This document shows positions 50,845-59,428 of a DNA stretch of 64,000 nucleotides, in pieces. The stretch is from assembly GCA_013388745.1 (NCBI GenBank), contig JACAER010000009.1, positions 106,728 through 170,727 of the forward strand. Direction: 5' to 3'. Position 1 is the first letter of the stretch. Every line of letters begins with the position of its first letter. Origin of the DNA: Chloroflexota bacterium (lineage in GTDB: Bacteria > Chloroflexota > Anaerolineae > Aggregatilineales > Phototrophicaceae). Under the pieces are notes generated by a model. The model did no database searches. It was given only the letters and a program-made list of their open reading frames with translations, and was not told the origin of the DNA. The translations under genes and the position numbers were made by a program.

Positions 50845-52737
50845 ATGGGACGTATAATCGGTATCGATCTAGGCACAACCAACTCGGTGGTCGCCGTCAT
50901 GGAAGGCGGCGAGCCGGTCGTCATTCCGTCGTCCGAAGGCGGTCGTTTAATCCCCTCCGTCGTCGCGACTAACCCCAAGACGGGGGAGCGCGTCGTCGGC
51001 AAGGTCGCCCGCAATCAGAGCGTCATCAACCCGGAAAATACCATCTTTTCCGTCAAACGCTTCATGGGGCGCAAGTTCGCCGACCCCCAGGTGCAGCAGA
51101 CCACCAAAGTCGTGCCCTATAAAGTCAGCGCGGCGGCCAACGGTGACGTGCGCGTCCACATGGGCGAGCGCGAATACAGCCCGCCAGAGATCTCGGCCAT
51201 GATTCTGCAAAAGATCAAGGCCGACGCTGAAGCCTATTTGGGCGAAACCGTTGATCGCGCCGTGATCACCGTGCCGGCCTACTTCAACGACGCGCAGCGC
51301 AACGCTACCAAAGACGCCGGGCGTATCGCCGGTCTGGAAGTCATGCGTATCATCAACGAGCCGACGGCCTCCAGCCTGGCTTACGGGCTGGGCGAACACA
51401 AAAACGAAATCATCGCCGTCTACGATCTCGGCGGCGGCACTTTCGATATTTCCATCCTCGAAGTGGGCGACGGCGTGTTCGAAGTGCGCAGCACCAACGG
51501 CGACACTTTCCTGGGCGGCGATAACTTCGACGAAGTCATCATCAACTGGATCGCCGACACCTTCATGAAAGATCAGGGCATCGACCTGCGCAAAGACCGC
51601 CAGGCTTTGCAGCGCCTCAAGGAAGCCGCCGAAAAAGCCAAGATCGAGCTTTCGACGCTGCTCACCACCGAAATCAGCCTGCCCTTCATCACGGCCGACG
51701 CGAGCGGCCCCAAGCACCTGAACATGACGCTCACCCGCGCCAAGCTGGAAAGCCTGACGCGCAGCCTGATTGACCGCTCGATCGCGCCCTGCGAACAGGC
51801 GCTCAAGGACGCCGGCATCAGCGCCAAAGAGGTGAACAATGTCGTGCTGGTGGGCGGCATGACCCGTATGCCCGCCGTGCAGGAAGCCGTGCGTAATTTC
51901 TTCGGCAAAGAACCGAACCGCAGCGTCAACCCCGATGAAGTCGTAGCATTGGGCGCGGCAATTCAGGCCGGCGTGCTGGCGGGCGATGTCAAGGACATTC
52001 TGCTGCTCGACGTGACGCCGCTCACACTGGGTGTCGAAACCCTCGGCGGCGTCGCTACAGGCATGATTACGCGCAACACCACTATTCCCACCAAAAAGTC
52101 GCAGGTCTATTAGACAGCGGCGGATGGGCAAACGCAGGTTGAAATCCATGTCGTGCAGGGCGAACGCCCGATGGCTGCCGATAATAAGTCACTCGGCAAG
52201 TTCATTCTCGACGGCATCCCGCCCGCGCCGCGCGGCGTGCCGCAGATCGAAGTCACGTTCGACATCGACGCCAACGGCATTCTGAACGTGAGCGCGCGCG
52301 ACAAAGCCACAGGCCGCGAGCAGAAGATCACCATCACCGCCAGCAGCGGCTTGAGCGAAGCCGAAATCCAGCGCATGGTGAAAGAAGCGGAAAAGCACGC
52401 CGCCGAAGACGCCAAACGCAAAGACGAAGCCGAAGTCAAAAATCAGGCCGAAAGCGCGGTCTTCGCCGCCGAAAAAGTGCTGCGCGACTTCGCTGATCGT
52501 CTGCCGGAAGACGCCAAGAAGCAAACCAACGAGAGGATCGAAGCCGTGCGCACTGCCGAAGCCAGCGGCAACATCGAGAACATCAAAGCCGCCACGCAGG
52601 CGCTTAACCAGCACATCCAGACGCTCGGCGGCAGCATGTACGAGCAGCAGGGCGGCGCACAGCAGGCGCCGGGCACGCCCGGCGCACAAAAAGGCAGCGG
52701 CGAAGACGTAGTAGACGCCGAATTTACCGAAGCCTGA
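50845..52737 (+). pseudogene. dnaK: dnaK (Hsp70) reading frame interrupted by an in-frame TAG at codon 423
   Basis: The frame encodes a full DnaK of 630 residues except for TAG at 52111-52113. The ATPase domain is intact: [59 protein letters not shown] and [12 protein letters not shown]. The linker [13 protein letters not shown] is followed by [11 protein letters not shown], then TAG, then [13 protein letters not shown] in the same frame. The substrate domain and acidic tail (DAEFTEA) follow to a TGA at 52735. Relatives carry Ser or Thr at this place, so TCG to TAG is a one-base change. As read, the first product is 422 residues and lacks nearly all of the substrate domain; a second frame opens at 52153. 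Error, readthrough or true loss are all possible. Confidence 0.9.
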
Positions 52738-52933
52738 TCCGCCGCCAAACGGAACTCTGTTCGCAGAGGCGACTTCTCAGTCGCCTCTGCGAAAAAACGC
52801 CCACTCGCAGACACAGCGCTGCGCCGCTTTTCCCGCTTGCCATCCTGTGTCTGTCTCCTTGATTTCGATATGTTATGCCTTCTGACGTTGGCGTATAATA
52901 TTGGCGCAGAGCAAAAGGTAAACACAAGCAGAC
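52738..52933 (+). promoter_or_regulatory. dnaK-dnaJ spacer: strong hairpin and dnaJ promoter
   Basis: A perfect 15-base stem lies at 52760-52774 and 52779-52793 (TTCGCAGAGGCGACT with its complement, loop TCTC). It is a strong hairpin 22 bases after the dnaK stop, followed by an A tract, not a U tract. Further on, a perfect TATAAT lies at 52894-52899 with only a weak -35 near 52871, suggesting that dnaJ has its own promoter. The predicted leader is about 28 bases. No CIRCE sequence and no gene are seen. Confidence 0.55.
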
Positions 52934-54082
52934 ATGGCACGAGATTACTACGAAGTTCTGGGCGTTTCGCGCAGCGCCTCCAAAGACGAAATTCGACAGG
53001 CCTTCCGCCGCCTCGCGCGCCAATATCACCCCGACATCAACAAAGAGCGCGACGCCGAAGCGCGCTTCAAAGAGATCAATGAAGCGCATGAAGTGCTCTC
53101 GGATGACGAACGCCGCGCGCGTTATGACCGCTTCGGTCATGCCGGGGTCACCGGCGTCGGCGGCATGGGTGGCGCGGGCGTGCAGGGCTTCGGCTTTGAA
53201 GAAATCTTCGAAGAATTTATGAACAACTTCGCCGGCCAGCGCAGCACCCGCCGGCGCGGGCCGCGCCCCGGCGGCGAACGCCATGTCGATGTGGCTATCA
53301 GCTTTGAAGAAGCCGTTTTCGGCGTCGATAAAGATATTGAATTTGATCGTTTAGAGGTCTGTGATCGCTGTCAGGGCAGCGGTTCGGAACCTGGCACCAG
53401 CGTCAGTACCTGCCCCGACTGCCGCGGCACGGGCGAATACCGCAACGTTCAGCAGACGTTTCTCGGCTCGATGGTGCGTGTTTCCACCTGCCCGCGCTGC
53501 AACGGACGCGGCGAAATCGTCACCACGCCCTGCAAGACCTGTACGGGCAACGGGCGCATGCGCAAACGCCATAAGATGACCGTCAAAATTCCCGGCGGCG
53601 TGCGCGACGGGATGCGCATCATGCACAACGGCATGGGCGACGCGGGCGAACGCGGCGTGGCCCCCAGCGGCAGCCTCTACGTCTCGATTCATGTCAAAGA
53701 CCACGAGTTTTACAAACGCCGCGACGACGACATTATCCTGGACATCAATATCAACGTCGCGCAGGCCGCGCTTGGCGACAAGATCGTCATTCCCACCGTA
53801 GACGGCGAGGTGGAGCTGACTGTGCCCCCCGGCACACAAACGGGTAAAGTCTTCCGGCTGCGGGGCAAAGGCTTCCCGCGCCTTACCGATCGCGGTCTCA
53901 GTTCCGGGCGCGGCGATCAACTGGTATACGTCCAGGTGGCCGTGCCCACCAGTTTGAACGAAGAACAGCGCCGTTTGTTCGAGCAGCTAGCCAAGACCTT
54001 CGGCAGCGGTGTACAGCCGCAAGGCAACGGGCGCGGCTTCTTCGATCGTGTTATGGACTTCTTCTCCGGCGAGCAAAATTAG
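52934..54082 (+). CDS. dnaJ: Chaperone DnaJ (Hsp40, type I)
   Basis: A 382-residue type I DnaJ. The J domain (1-70) has YYEVLGVSRSASKDEIRQAF and the HPD motif in RQYHPDINKERDAEARF. A Gly-rich stretch (VGGMGGAGVQGFGF) follows. The zinc region has four CxxCxGxG repeats: CDRCQGSG, CPDCRGTG, CPRCNGRG and CKTCTGNG. The C-terminal substrate domain ends in VMDFFSGEQN. It stimulates DnaK ATPase and delivers clients. The stop is TAG. It is placed 196 bp after dnaK with its own promoter candidate. Confidence 0.95.
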   Translation: MARDYYEVLGVSRSASKDEIRQAFRRLARQYHPDINKERDAEARFKEINEAHEVLSDDERRARYDRFGHAGVTGVGGMGGAGVQGFGFEEIFEEFMNNFAGQRSTRRRGPRPGGERHVDVAISFEEAVFGVDKDIEFDRLEVCDRCQGSGSEPGTSVSTCPDCRGTGEYRNVQQTFLGSMVRVSTCPRCNGRGEIVTTPCKTCTGNGRMRKRHKMTVKIPGGVRDGMRIMHNGMGDAGERGVAPSGSLYVSIHVKDHEFYKRRDDDIILDININVAQAALGDKIVIPTVDGEVELTVPPGTQTGKVFRLRGKGFPRLTDRGLSSGRGDQLVYVQVAVPTSLNEEQRRLFEQLAKTFGSGVQPQGNGRGFFDRVMDFFSGEQN

Positions 54083-54101
54083 CGCCACCCACAGGGGCGG
54101 C

Positions 54102-54701
54102 TCACGAGTCGCCCTTTTCGCTTCCCGCTTCCTCGAATACCACTCTGGCATAGACCTCCGCCAACGCCAGGCGGCCGTGAATCGCGGCCAGTTCGATAAT
54201 GGCGTCGGGCTGCGTCACATCCGCCACCAACCACTGCTGCGCCGCGTGCCGCACATAATGCGTGATGTGCTGTCTGTCCTGGGCAATGAGCAGAAATTCC
54301 TGCAAACCCGCCAGCGCCCGATAACTGACTGCCTTACGCCCGCGATCATAGTCTTCCGTCGGAGGCGAAAGCACCTCGATCAGCAGTGTCGGGTTCAGCA
54401 GCGACTGCGGCCTGCGGTCATCGAACTGCGCTTTCCCACAGACAATGCTGATGTCGGGATAGACATAGTGACTATCACTCACACGCACACGCTGATCGCT
54501 GCCAAATATCTCGCATGGACTCCCGCGCAATTGCGCGTGAATGGCTGCATAGGTATCGCCGCTAATGCGATTGTGATTCGGACTCGCGCCGGTCATCGCA
54601 TAGATTTCGCCGGCATAATACTCGTGCTTGATTTCGCTTTGTTCTTCACACGCCAGATACTCATCCACCGTCCAATGCTGCGTTTCGGGTAAAGCCGCCA
54701 T
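54102..54701 (-). CDS. Uma2 family (DUF820) putative PD-(D/E)xK endonuclease
   Basis: A 199-residue Uma2 protein. The N-terminus has ALPETQHWTVDEYLACEEQ and HEYYAGEIYAMTGASPNHNRI; the nuclease-like core has YPDISIVCGKAQFD and PTLLIEVLSPPTEDYDRGRKAVSYRAL (split across about residues 100-145). The start at 54701 was chosen because GGAGGG lies 7 bases upstream on the minus strand; the frame opens at 54776. It lies convergent with dnaJ (19 bp) and apart from the first Uma2. Its partner or target is unknown. Confidence 0.88.
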   Translation of the reverse strand: MAALPETQHWTVDEYLACEEQSEIKHEYYAGEIYAMTGASPNHNRISGDTYAAIHAQLRGSPCEIFGSDQRVRVSDSHYVYPDISIVCGKAQFDDRRPQSLLNPTLLIEVLSPPTEDYDRGRKAVSYRALAGLQEFLLIAQDRQHITHYVRHAAQQWLVADVTQPDAIIELAAIHGRLALAEVYARVVFEEAGSEKGDS

Positions 54702-54909
54702 CGTCAAGCCCTCCATCGCGGCCCGTATCGAACCTGCTTCTATTGTACAGCGCTCATCACCCGAAAACCCTAGCACTTGTGGGCGATTGTGCTATGCTTA
54801 GGCCAGGCAGCAGTTACAGCAAGGCGCAGGAGCCGCCCAGACGATCAGAAACGCATTCGCGCGCCTATGCTAGCGCTGGCGCAGCCGTAAACCACCCCAG
54901 AGGTCAAAC

Positions 54910-55839
54910 ATGAAATGGATTGAAGTCTCGCTGAGTGTCGATGGCGAAGCCGCCGAAGCCGTGAGCGATCTGCTGCAAGAATACGGCTATCAGGGCGTAG
55001 CGATCGAGCAGGAAGGCATCATGCCCGAAGCCTGGGACGAGGACAATGTGCCGCCCGCCACGCGCCTCACCGTGCGCGCCTATCTGCCCGACGACGAGAC
55101 CGCGCCGCAGCAGATGCAGCGCCTCAAAACCGCGCTCGGTCATATGAGCCTGATGTACCCCATGCCGCAGCCTGCTTTTTACCCTGTGGACGACAAAGAT
55201 TGGGCCGAAGCCTGGAAAGTCCATTATAAGCCTGTGCGCCTCGGCAAACGCCTTTTTATCCGTCCGCGCTGGATCACCGACGTCGAAACCAGCCCCGATG
55301 ATGTAGTGATCGCGCTCGATCCCGGCATGGCTTTCGGCACAGGCACCCACCCTTCGACGCAGTTGTGCCTGCAAGCGCTGGAAGATGTGCTCAAGCCCGG
55401 CAGTGTGGTGCTCGATCTGGGCTGCGGCAGCGGCATTCTGGCGATCGCCGCCGCCAAATTGGGCGCGGCGCACATCCACGCGCTGGATATTGACCCCATC
55501 GCCGTGCAGGTCACGCAGGACAACGCGCACGACAACGGCGTCGCACCGCAAATCACCGCGCTGCATGGCAGCCTCGATTCGCTGCTCACCTCCGCGCGTC
55601 GTTTTGATCTGGCGCTGGTCAATATTCTGGCGCGCATCATCATCCAGATGTGCGATAACCATCTCGGCGAGGTCGTGCGCCCCGGCGGGCGCGCTATTTT
55701 CGGCGGGCTGACGCTGGAACAGGCCGACGCTGTGGAAGCGGCGCTGCGCAAAACCGGTCTCGTGCCTGCCAAACGACGCGTCCAGCCCGACGGCGATTGG
55801 GTCGTGATCGAAGCCTACCGCCCCCACGACGACGATTAG
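54910..55839 (+). CDS. prmA: Ribosomal protein L11 methyltransferase
   Basis: A 309-residue SAM-dependent methyltransferase. The N-terminal substrate domain starts MKWIEVSLSVDGEAAEAVSD and holds the PrmA block AWKVHYKPVRLGKRLFIRPRW. The motif around the SAM pocket is LDPGMAFGTGTHPSTQLCL, then LDLGCGSG (168-175) and the NILARIIIQM stretch. PrmA trimethylates ribosomal protein L11 in other bacteria. Its place after dnaJ is common in Firmicutes and Chloroflexota. The stop is TAG. A 133-base spacer upstream holds no gene. Confidence 0.94.
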   Translation: MKWIEVSLSVDGEAAEAVSDLLQEYGYQGVAIEQEGIMPEAWDEDNVPPATRLTVRAYLPDDETAPQQMQRLKTALGHMSLMYPMPQPAFYPVDDKDWAEAWKVHYKPVRLGKRLFIRPRWITDVETSPDDVVIALDPGMAFGTGTHPSTQLCLQALEDVLKPGSVVLDLGCGSGILAIAAAKLGAAHIHALDIDPIAVQVTQDNAHDNGVAPQITALHGSLDSLLTSARRFDLALVNILARIIIQMCDNHLGEVVRPGGRAIFGGLTLEQADAVEAALRKTGLVPAKRRVQPDGDWVVIEAYRPHDDD

Positions 55840-56038
55840 AACACGTTCTCGGTCGTCAGTTGGCCCTTTTCAACCCAATTCGTGCGCACATCTCACAAAA
55901 TCCGTGATGACGTGGCTGTTTGACTTGCGAACACACGTTCCAACGGGCACTGAAGTGCCTGGCGGCAAAACCAGCCAGTCCCAAAAGAGCACTTGGCTGA
56001 TTATTTTCTTAACCTGCATTGGTGTCTGCCAGCAAAAC
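55840..56038. terminator. Convergent spacer with a small hairpin
   Basis: This 199-base region lies between two converging genes. A perfect dyad GGCACT-GA-AGTGCC lies at 55946-55959, which could help terminate either transcript; no strong U tract is next to it. Nothing else coding is supported. Confidence 0.35.
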
Positions 56039-56353
56039 CTACTCCCCCGCTTTTGGCTTTTTCTCGTGCGGCGGCGACAGCCGGTAGCCTATAAAGTTCA
56101 CCACCAGAAACGCCACGATGCCGCCTGCCGTGACCCACAGGCTTTGCTGCGGCAGCAGCAGCGCCAGCGCCGCCAGCCCGACCCCCACCAGACTCAGCAC
56201 ACCGCCGTAAAGCTGCGCCCCCCGCCCATGCAGCCGCCGCGAAATACCTTTCAATCCCACCGGCACTTTGCCACGCCAGATCGCATACTGCCCGAACAGC
56301 ACAAACACCCCCGCCAGCAGCAGCGGAACAACAAATGCATTCTCTAGTATCAT
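56039..56353 (-). CDS. Small membrane protein, unknown function
   Basis: A 104-residue protein with three membrane helices: NAFVVPLLLAGVFVLFGQYAIW, YGGVLSLVGVGLAALALLL and VTAGGIVAFLVVNFIGYRL, with a Lys-rich tail (HEKKPKAGE). The start at 56353 has a G-rich stretch about 8 bases upstream; the frame opens at 56410. It lies downstream of murE on the same strand (138 bp apart) and converges on prmA. I do not recognise a family. Confidence 0.7.
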   Translation of the reverse strand: MILENAFVVPLLLAGVFVLFGQYAIWRGKVPVGLKGISRRLHGRGAQLYGGVLSLVGVGLAALALLLPQQSLWVTAGGIVAFLVVNFIGYRLSPPHEKKPKAGE

Positions 56354-56491
56354 GGCGCTACCCCCCAGATGGCGATAATGGCGTCGCGCGTTGTTGCCCA
56401 CAAACGCCAATCGTCAGTATACCCCGAAGCGCCCGCCGCATAATAATACTCGCCGCCAGCGCTTGCCCACTAGCCTCATCTTGTCGAAGCA

Positions 56492-58018
56492 CTAACTACG
56501 CGCCGTCGGCAGCGTTTGCAGCGGCGTCCCGCGCAGCGCCGCCCGCAGCGCCTCGCGATCATCCCAGGGATACTCAATCGTGCCGAAGCACATGCTCTGT
56601 TCGTGCCCCTTGCCACAGGCCACCACCAGATCGCCCGCGCGCGCCGTGCGGCAGGCCTCGTACAGCGCCAGGCCGCGATCGGGCACGCGCACAAACGTTT
56701 GCCCCTCGACTCCGCCCTGCGCCGCGCAGCCCGCCGCCATCTCCTGCAAAATCGTTTCTAACGATTCCGTGCGCGGGTCTTCCGCCGTCAGCACTGTGAA
56801 ATCCGCCATTTTGGCCGCAACCTCCGCCATCATGCGCCGTTTTTCGCGGTCACGCAGCCCGGCGCTGCCGAACACAGCGATCACGCGCCCGCCCGGCAGC
56901 ACCATCTTACGCGCCGCCTCCAGCGCGTTTTTCAGTGCGTTGGGCGTATGCGCGAAATCGACCAGCGCCGTGAAATTCTGCCCTTCGTCGATACGTTCCA
57001 TGCGCCCAGAAACCGCCGTCACCGCCGCCAGCCCCTTGCGCATGGCATCCGTCGGCACATCCAGACACGAGGCCGTCGTCAGCGCCGCCAGCGCGTTCAT
57101 CACGTTAAATTCGCCCACCAGCGGCGTCATAAATTCCTTGCCATCGACCTCAAAATACGTACCCGAAGGCAGGTAGCGCACGGCCTGCGCCTGAAACTCG
57201 CTCGGCGTCCGCAGCGAATACAGCGCCTTCCAGTCCGCCCGTATCGCGCTGAAAAAATCGCCCGAAGGATCATCGGCGTTGATGACGGCAATCTTGAGCT
57301 GCCTGCCTTTGCGCGCCGACGTGTTCAGCATCTCGAACATGCGCGCTTTGGCCGCGCGGTAGTTCTCCCATGTGCCGTGATAATCGAGATGTTCATGCGT
57401 AATGTTCGTCAGCACCGCCACATCCAGATCAACGCCGTTCAGCCGCCCCTGCGCCAGCCCGTGCGATGTCATCTCCAGCACGGCGTGCGTCAGCCCATTT
57501 TCGACCATTTTCGCCAGCAGCGCCTGCACCTGCGGCGCGCTCGGTGTCGTCACATGCAGCCCCGTGTCTACCTGCTGCCCGCCCAGATCAGCGGCAATCG
57601 TGCTGATAAAACCGCTTGTGCCGTTGGCGCTCTGCAAAATGCTGTGAATCAGCGTTGTCGTCGTGGTTTTGCCATCCGTGCCCGTCACGCCGATCACCAG
57701 CAGCTTGCGCGACGGAAAATCATAAAACGCCGCCGCCAGATAGCCCAGCGCTTCGGAGGCGTCTTTCACGCGGGCATAGGGCACCGGCAGCCCGCTGATC
57801 TCGCTTTCGCCCACCACCGCCGCCGCGCCTTTTTCCAGCGCGCGCGCGATAAATTCATGCCCATCGACCGACAGCCCCTTGCGCGCCACAAAAATCCCGC
57901 CACCGTGAATCTCGGCATCGGACTCGCTGACCGGCGCGGTGATATAGGTTTCGTCGCTCACGCTGAGCAACTGCCCGGCGGGCAGCGCGTGCAGTATCTC
58001 GGAAAATTTTTTCGGCAT
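56492..58018 (-). CDS. murE: UDP-N-acetylmuramyl peptide synthetase MurE
   Basis: A 508-residue Mur ligase that adds the third amino acid to the UDP-MurNAc dipeptide for peptidoglycan. The N-terminal UDP-binding domain is followed by the ATP loop VIGVTGTDGKTTTTTLI, then the MurE-type TTPSAPQVQALLAKM and ITHEHLDYHGTWENY. The C-terminal domain has GSAGLRDREKRRMMAE and the specificity motif AEDPRTES, close to DNPR of diaminopimelate-adding enzymes but with Asp for Asn. The amino acid added (DAP or other) is therefore uncertain. A terminator lies upstream at 58104-58137, so it probably has its own promoter. Confidence 0.93.
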   Translation of the reverse strand: MPKKFSEILHALPAGQLLSVSDETYITAPVSESDAEIHGGGIFVARKGLSVDGHEFIARALEKGAAAVVGESEISGLPVPYARVKDASEALGYLAAAFYDFPSRKLLVIGVTGTDGKTTTTTLIHSILQSANGTSGFISTIAADLGGQQVDTGLHVTTPSAPQVQALLAKMVENGLTHAVLEMTSHGLAQGRLNGVDLDVAVLTNITHEHLDYHGTWENYRAAKARMFEMLNTSARKGRQLKIAVINADDPSGDFFSAIRADWKALYSLRTPSEFQAQAVRYLPSGTYFEVDGKEFMTPLVGEFNVMNALAALTTASCLDVPTDAMRKGLAAVTAVSGRMERIDEGQNFTALVDFAHTPNALKNALEAARKMVLPGGRVIAVFGSAGLRDREKRRMMAEVAAKMADFTVLTAEDPRTESLETILQEMAAGCAAQGGVEGQTFVRVPDRGLALYEACRTARAGDLVVACGKGHEQSMCFGTIEYPWDDREALRAALRGTPLQTLPTARS

Positions 58019-58103
58019 AGGTTTCTTTGCTGTTCACCGTCAATGACCGTGAGTGTACAGAAAAGCGCGCCCCGATACCAGATACAGCCGGCCTGAAAAA
58101 CGC

Positions 58104-58137
58104 AAAACACGCCGGAGACGTTTCCCCGGCGTGTTTT
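58104..58137 (-). terminator. Rho-independent terminator after the Fo genes
   Basis: A perfect 12-base stem AAAACACGCCGG (58104-58115) and its complement (58126-58137) encloses a 10-base loop. Read on the minus strand, the stem ends in TTTTGCGTTTTT, a good U tract. It lies 81 bases after the atpF stop and before murE, so it closes the ATP synthase Fo operon. The rest of the 58019-58217 gap contains no gene. Confidence 0.8.
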
Positions 58138-58217
58138 TGTGGCTATCTGTCAGCCCCCACACAGGCCGTGGCCTGCCTTTTTCCTACGGCGTGCGGAGCA
58201 GTTAAAGGGGCGCTGCG

Positions 58218-59120
58218 CTAATTCAGGCGCCCTGCCAGATCGTTCAGGCTGCTGCGCACGCTGCCATCCACTACGCGCTCCGCCGAACGGACAATCAGCC
58301 CGCCCAGAATACTCGGATCCACGCTGAAGCTGACCTCCGACGCGCCGATTTCTTTCTTGACCTTGTTCTGTTCGGCATCGCTCAACGGCATGGCGCTCAC
58401 GACTTCCACATGCCCGGTCATGCTCTTGGCGCTGGCCGGCACTTTGCTGAAGAAATCGTCGATCAAGGCCGAAGCGCGCTTCTGGTCGAGCGTCTCGCCG
58501 ATCAGGCGCTGTGTCGCCGCGATAGCGATCGCCGCCACCTGCCCGCGCAGCCCGGCCAGTTCGCTATCGCGCATCTGCATGGCTTGCGCCCGCGCATCGG
58601 CGATAATCTTTTCGGCCTGCGCCCGCGCATCGGCTTCCACCTGCTTGGCGACATCCGCGCCGCGCTGGCGTCCCTGCTCGATATTCTGCGCCACGTCCTG
58701 CCGCGCCTGTGCCAGAATCTTCTGCGCTTCCGATTCGGCGTTCATGCGCGCGTTGGCCGCCGCCGCCGCGTCTTCTTGCAGCTTGGCCGCCTGGGCGATA
58801 CGCCCGTCGATCATGTTCATCATAGGCCGCCACAGCGCGACGGTCAGCAGCCCAAAGATCACCAGGAAATTGACGATCTGCGCGAACAAGAAGCCCTGAT
58901 TAATGCCCAGCGGCGCCAGCGGGTTGATCGCGGCGGGGGCGGCTTCCGCAGCGGCTTCACCTTCTGCCGCCGCTTCGCCTTCGCTTTGTTCCGCCGCCGC
59001 GCCGCCTTCACCGCCCGGCACCGGCGTCGCTTCTTGCGCAAACACGCCCGCCGCCAGCAGCAGCAGCGCCAGCAGCAGCGCCGCCAGCCCAATATGCTTC
59101 AGTGTCATCCCCTTTTTCAT
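58218..59120 (-). CDS. atpF: ATP synthase b subunit fused to a delta-subunit C-terminal domain
   Basis: A 300-residue stator protein. Residues 1-29 look like a signal peptide (ALLLALLLLAAGVFAQE). Residues 30-70 are an Ala/Glu/Gly-rich linker. The b-type membrane helix is at 76-97 (GFLFAQIVNFLVIFGLLTVALW), then an Ala-rich coiled coil to about 230. Residues 236-299 match the C-terminal domain of the F1 delta subunit: VEVVSAMPLSDAEQNKVKKEI, then VDPSILGGLIVRSAERVVDGSVR. No separate atpH gene follows. The start at 59120 has AAGGAG 8 bases upstream. A b-delta fusion is known in mycobacteria, where b and delta are also joined, but there the whole delta is fused. Confidence 0.88.
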   Translation of the reverse strand: MKKGMTLKHIGLAALLLALLLLAAGVFAQEATPVPGGEGGAAAEQSEGEAAAEGEAAAEAAPAAINPLAPLGINQGFLFAQIVNFLVIFGLLTVALWRPMMNMIDGRIAQAAKLQEDAAAAANARMNAESEAQKILAQARQDVAQNIEQGRQRGADVAKQVEADARAQAEKIIADARAQAMQMRDSELAGLRGQVAAIAIAATQRLIGETLDQKRASALIDDFFSKVPASAKSMTGHVEVVSAMPLSDAEQNKVKKEIGASEVSFSVDPSILGGLIVRSAERVVDGSVRSSLNDLAGRLN

Positions 59121-59143
59121 GTGTAGTGCTCCTTTGTTTGGAA

Positions 59144-59383
59144 CTACAGCACGAACAGGATGATGAGGGCCACCACCAGCGCGTAAATGGCGATCGCTTC
59201 CGTGAACACGATACCGAGAATCATGTTCGTCTGGATCAAGCCCGCCGCATCGGGGTTGCGCCCCATGGATTGCAGCGCGCCCTGCACCAGCAGACCCACG
59301 CCCACACCCGGCCCCAGCGCGCCGACCATCGCCAGACCCGCGCCTACCGCCTTCAGACCGATTTCGAGTTCACCAGCAGTCAT
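59144..59383 (-). CDS. atpE: ATP synthase c subunit (proteolipid)
   Basis: A 79-residue hairpin of two membrane helices that forms the rotor ring. The Gly-rich first helix has GPGVGVGLLVQGAL; the loop is R42-N-P; the ion-carrying carboxylate is E62 in IVFTEAIAIYALV. The residues after E62 are Ala and Ile, without the Ser/Thr of Na+-type rings, which suggests H+ coupling (inference). It lies between atpB and atpF with short spacers. Confidence 0.95.
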   Translation of the reverse strand: MTAGELEIGLKAVGAGLAMVGALGPGVGVGLLVQGALQSMGRNPDAAGLIQTNMILGIVFTEAIAIYALVVALIILFVL

Positions 59384-59428
59384 TGTTCCTTTTTCCTCTC
59401 ATGCTGAATAGTGATAAGTGATATGTGT

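Noticed and set aside
16977..52737. Genome-wide reassignment of TAG to an amino acid
   Set aside because: At least 19 genes in the window end in TAG with sensible C-termini and short spacers to the next gene, so TAG works as a stop here.
48000..52933. CIRCE elements for HrcA
   Set aside because: Looked for TTAGCACTC-N9-GAGTGCTAA or close variants before hrcA, grpE, dnaK and dnaJ; none was found.
55904..56347. 147-codon plus-strand frame
   Set aside because: It covers a convergent spacer and the antisense of the small membrane gene; no ribosome site and no protein features.
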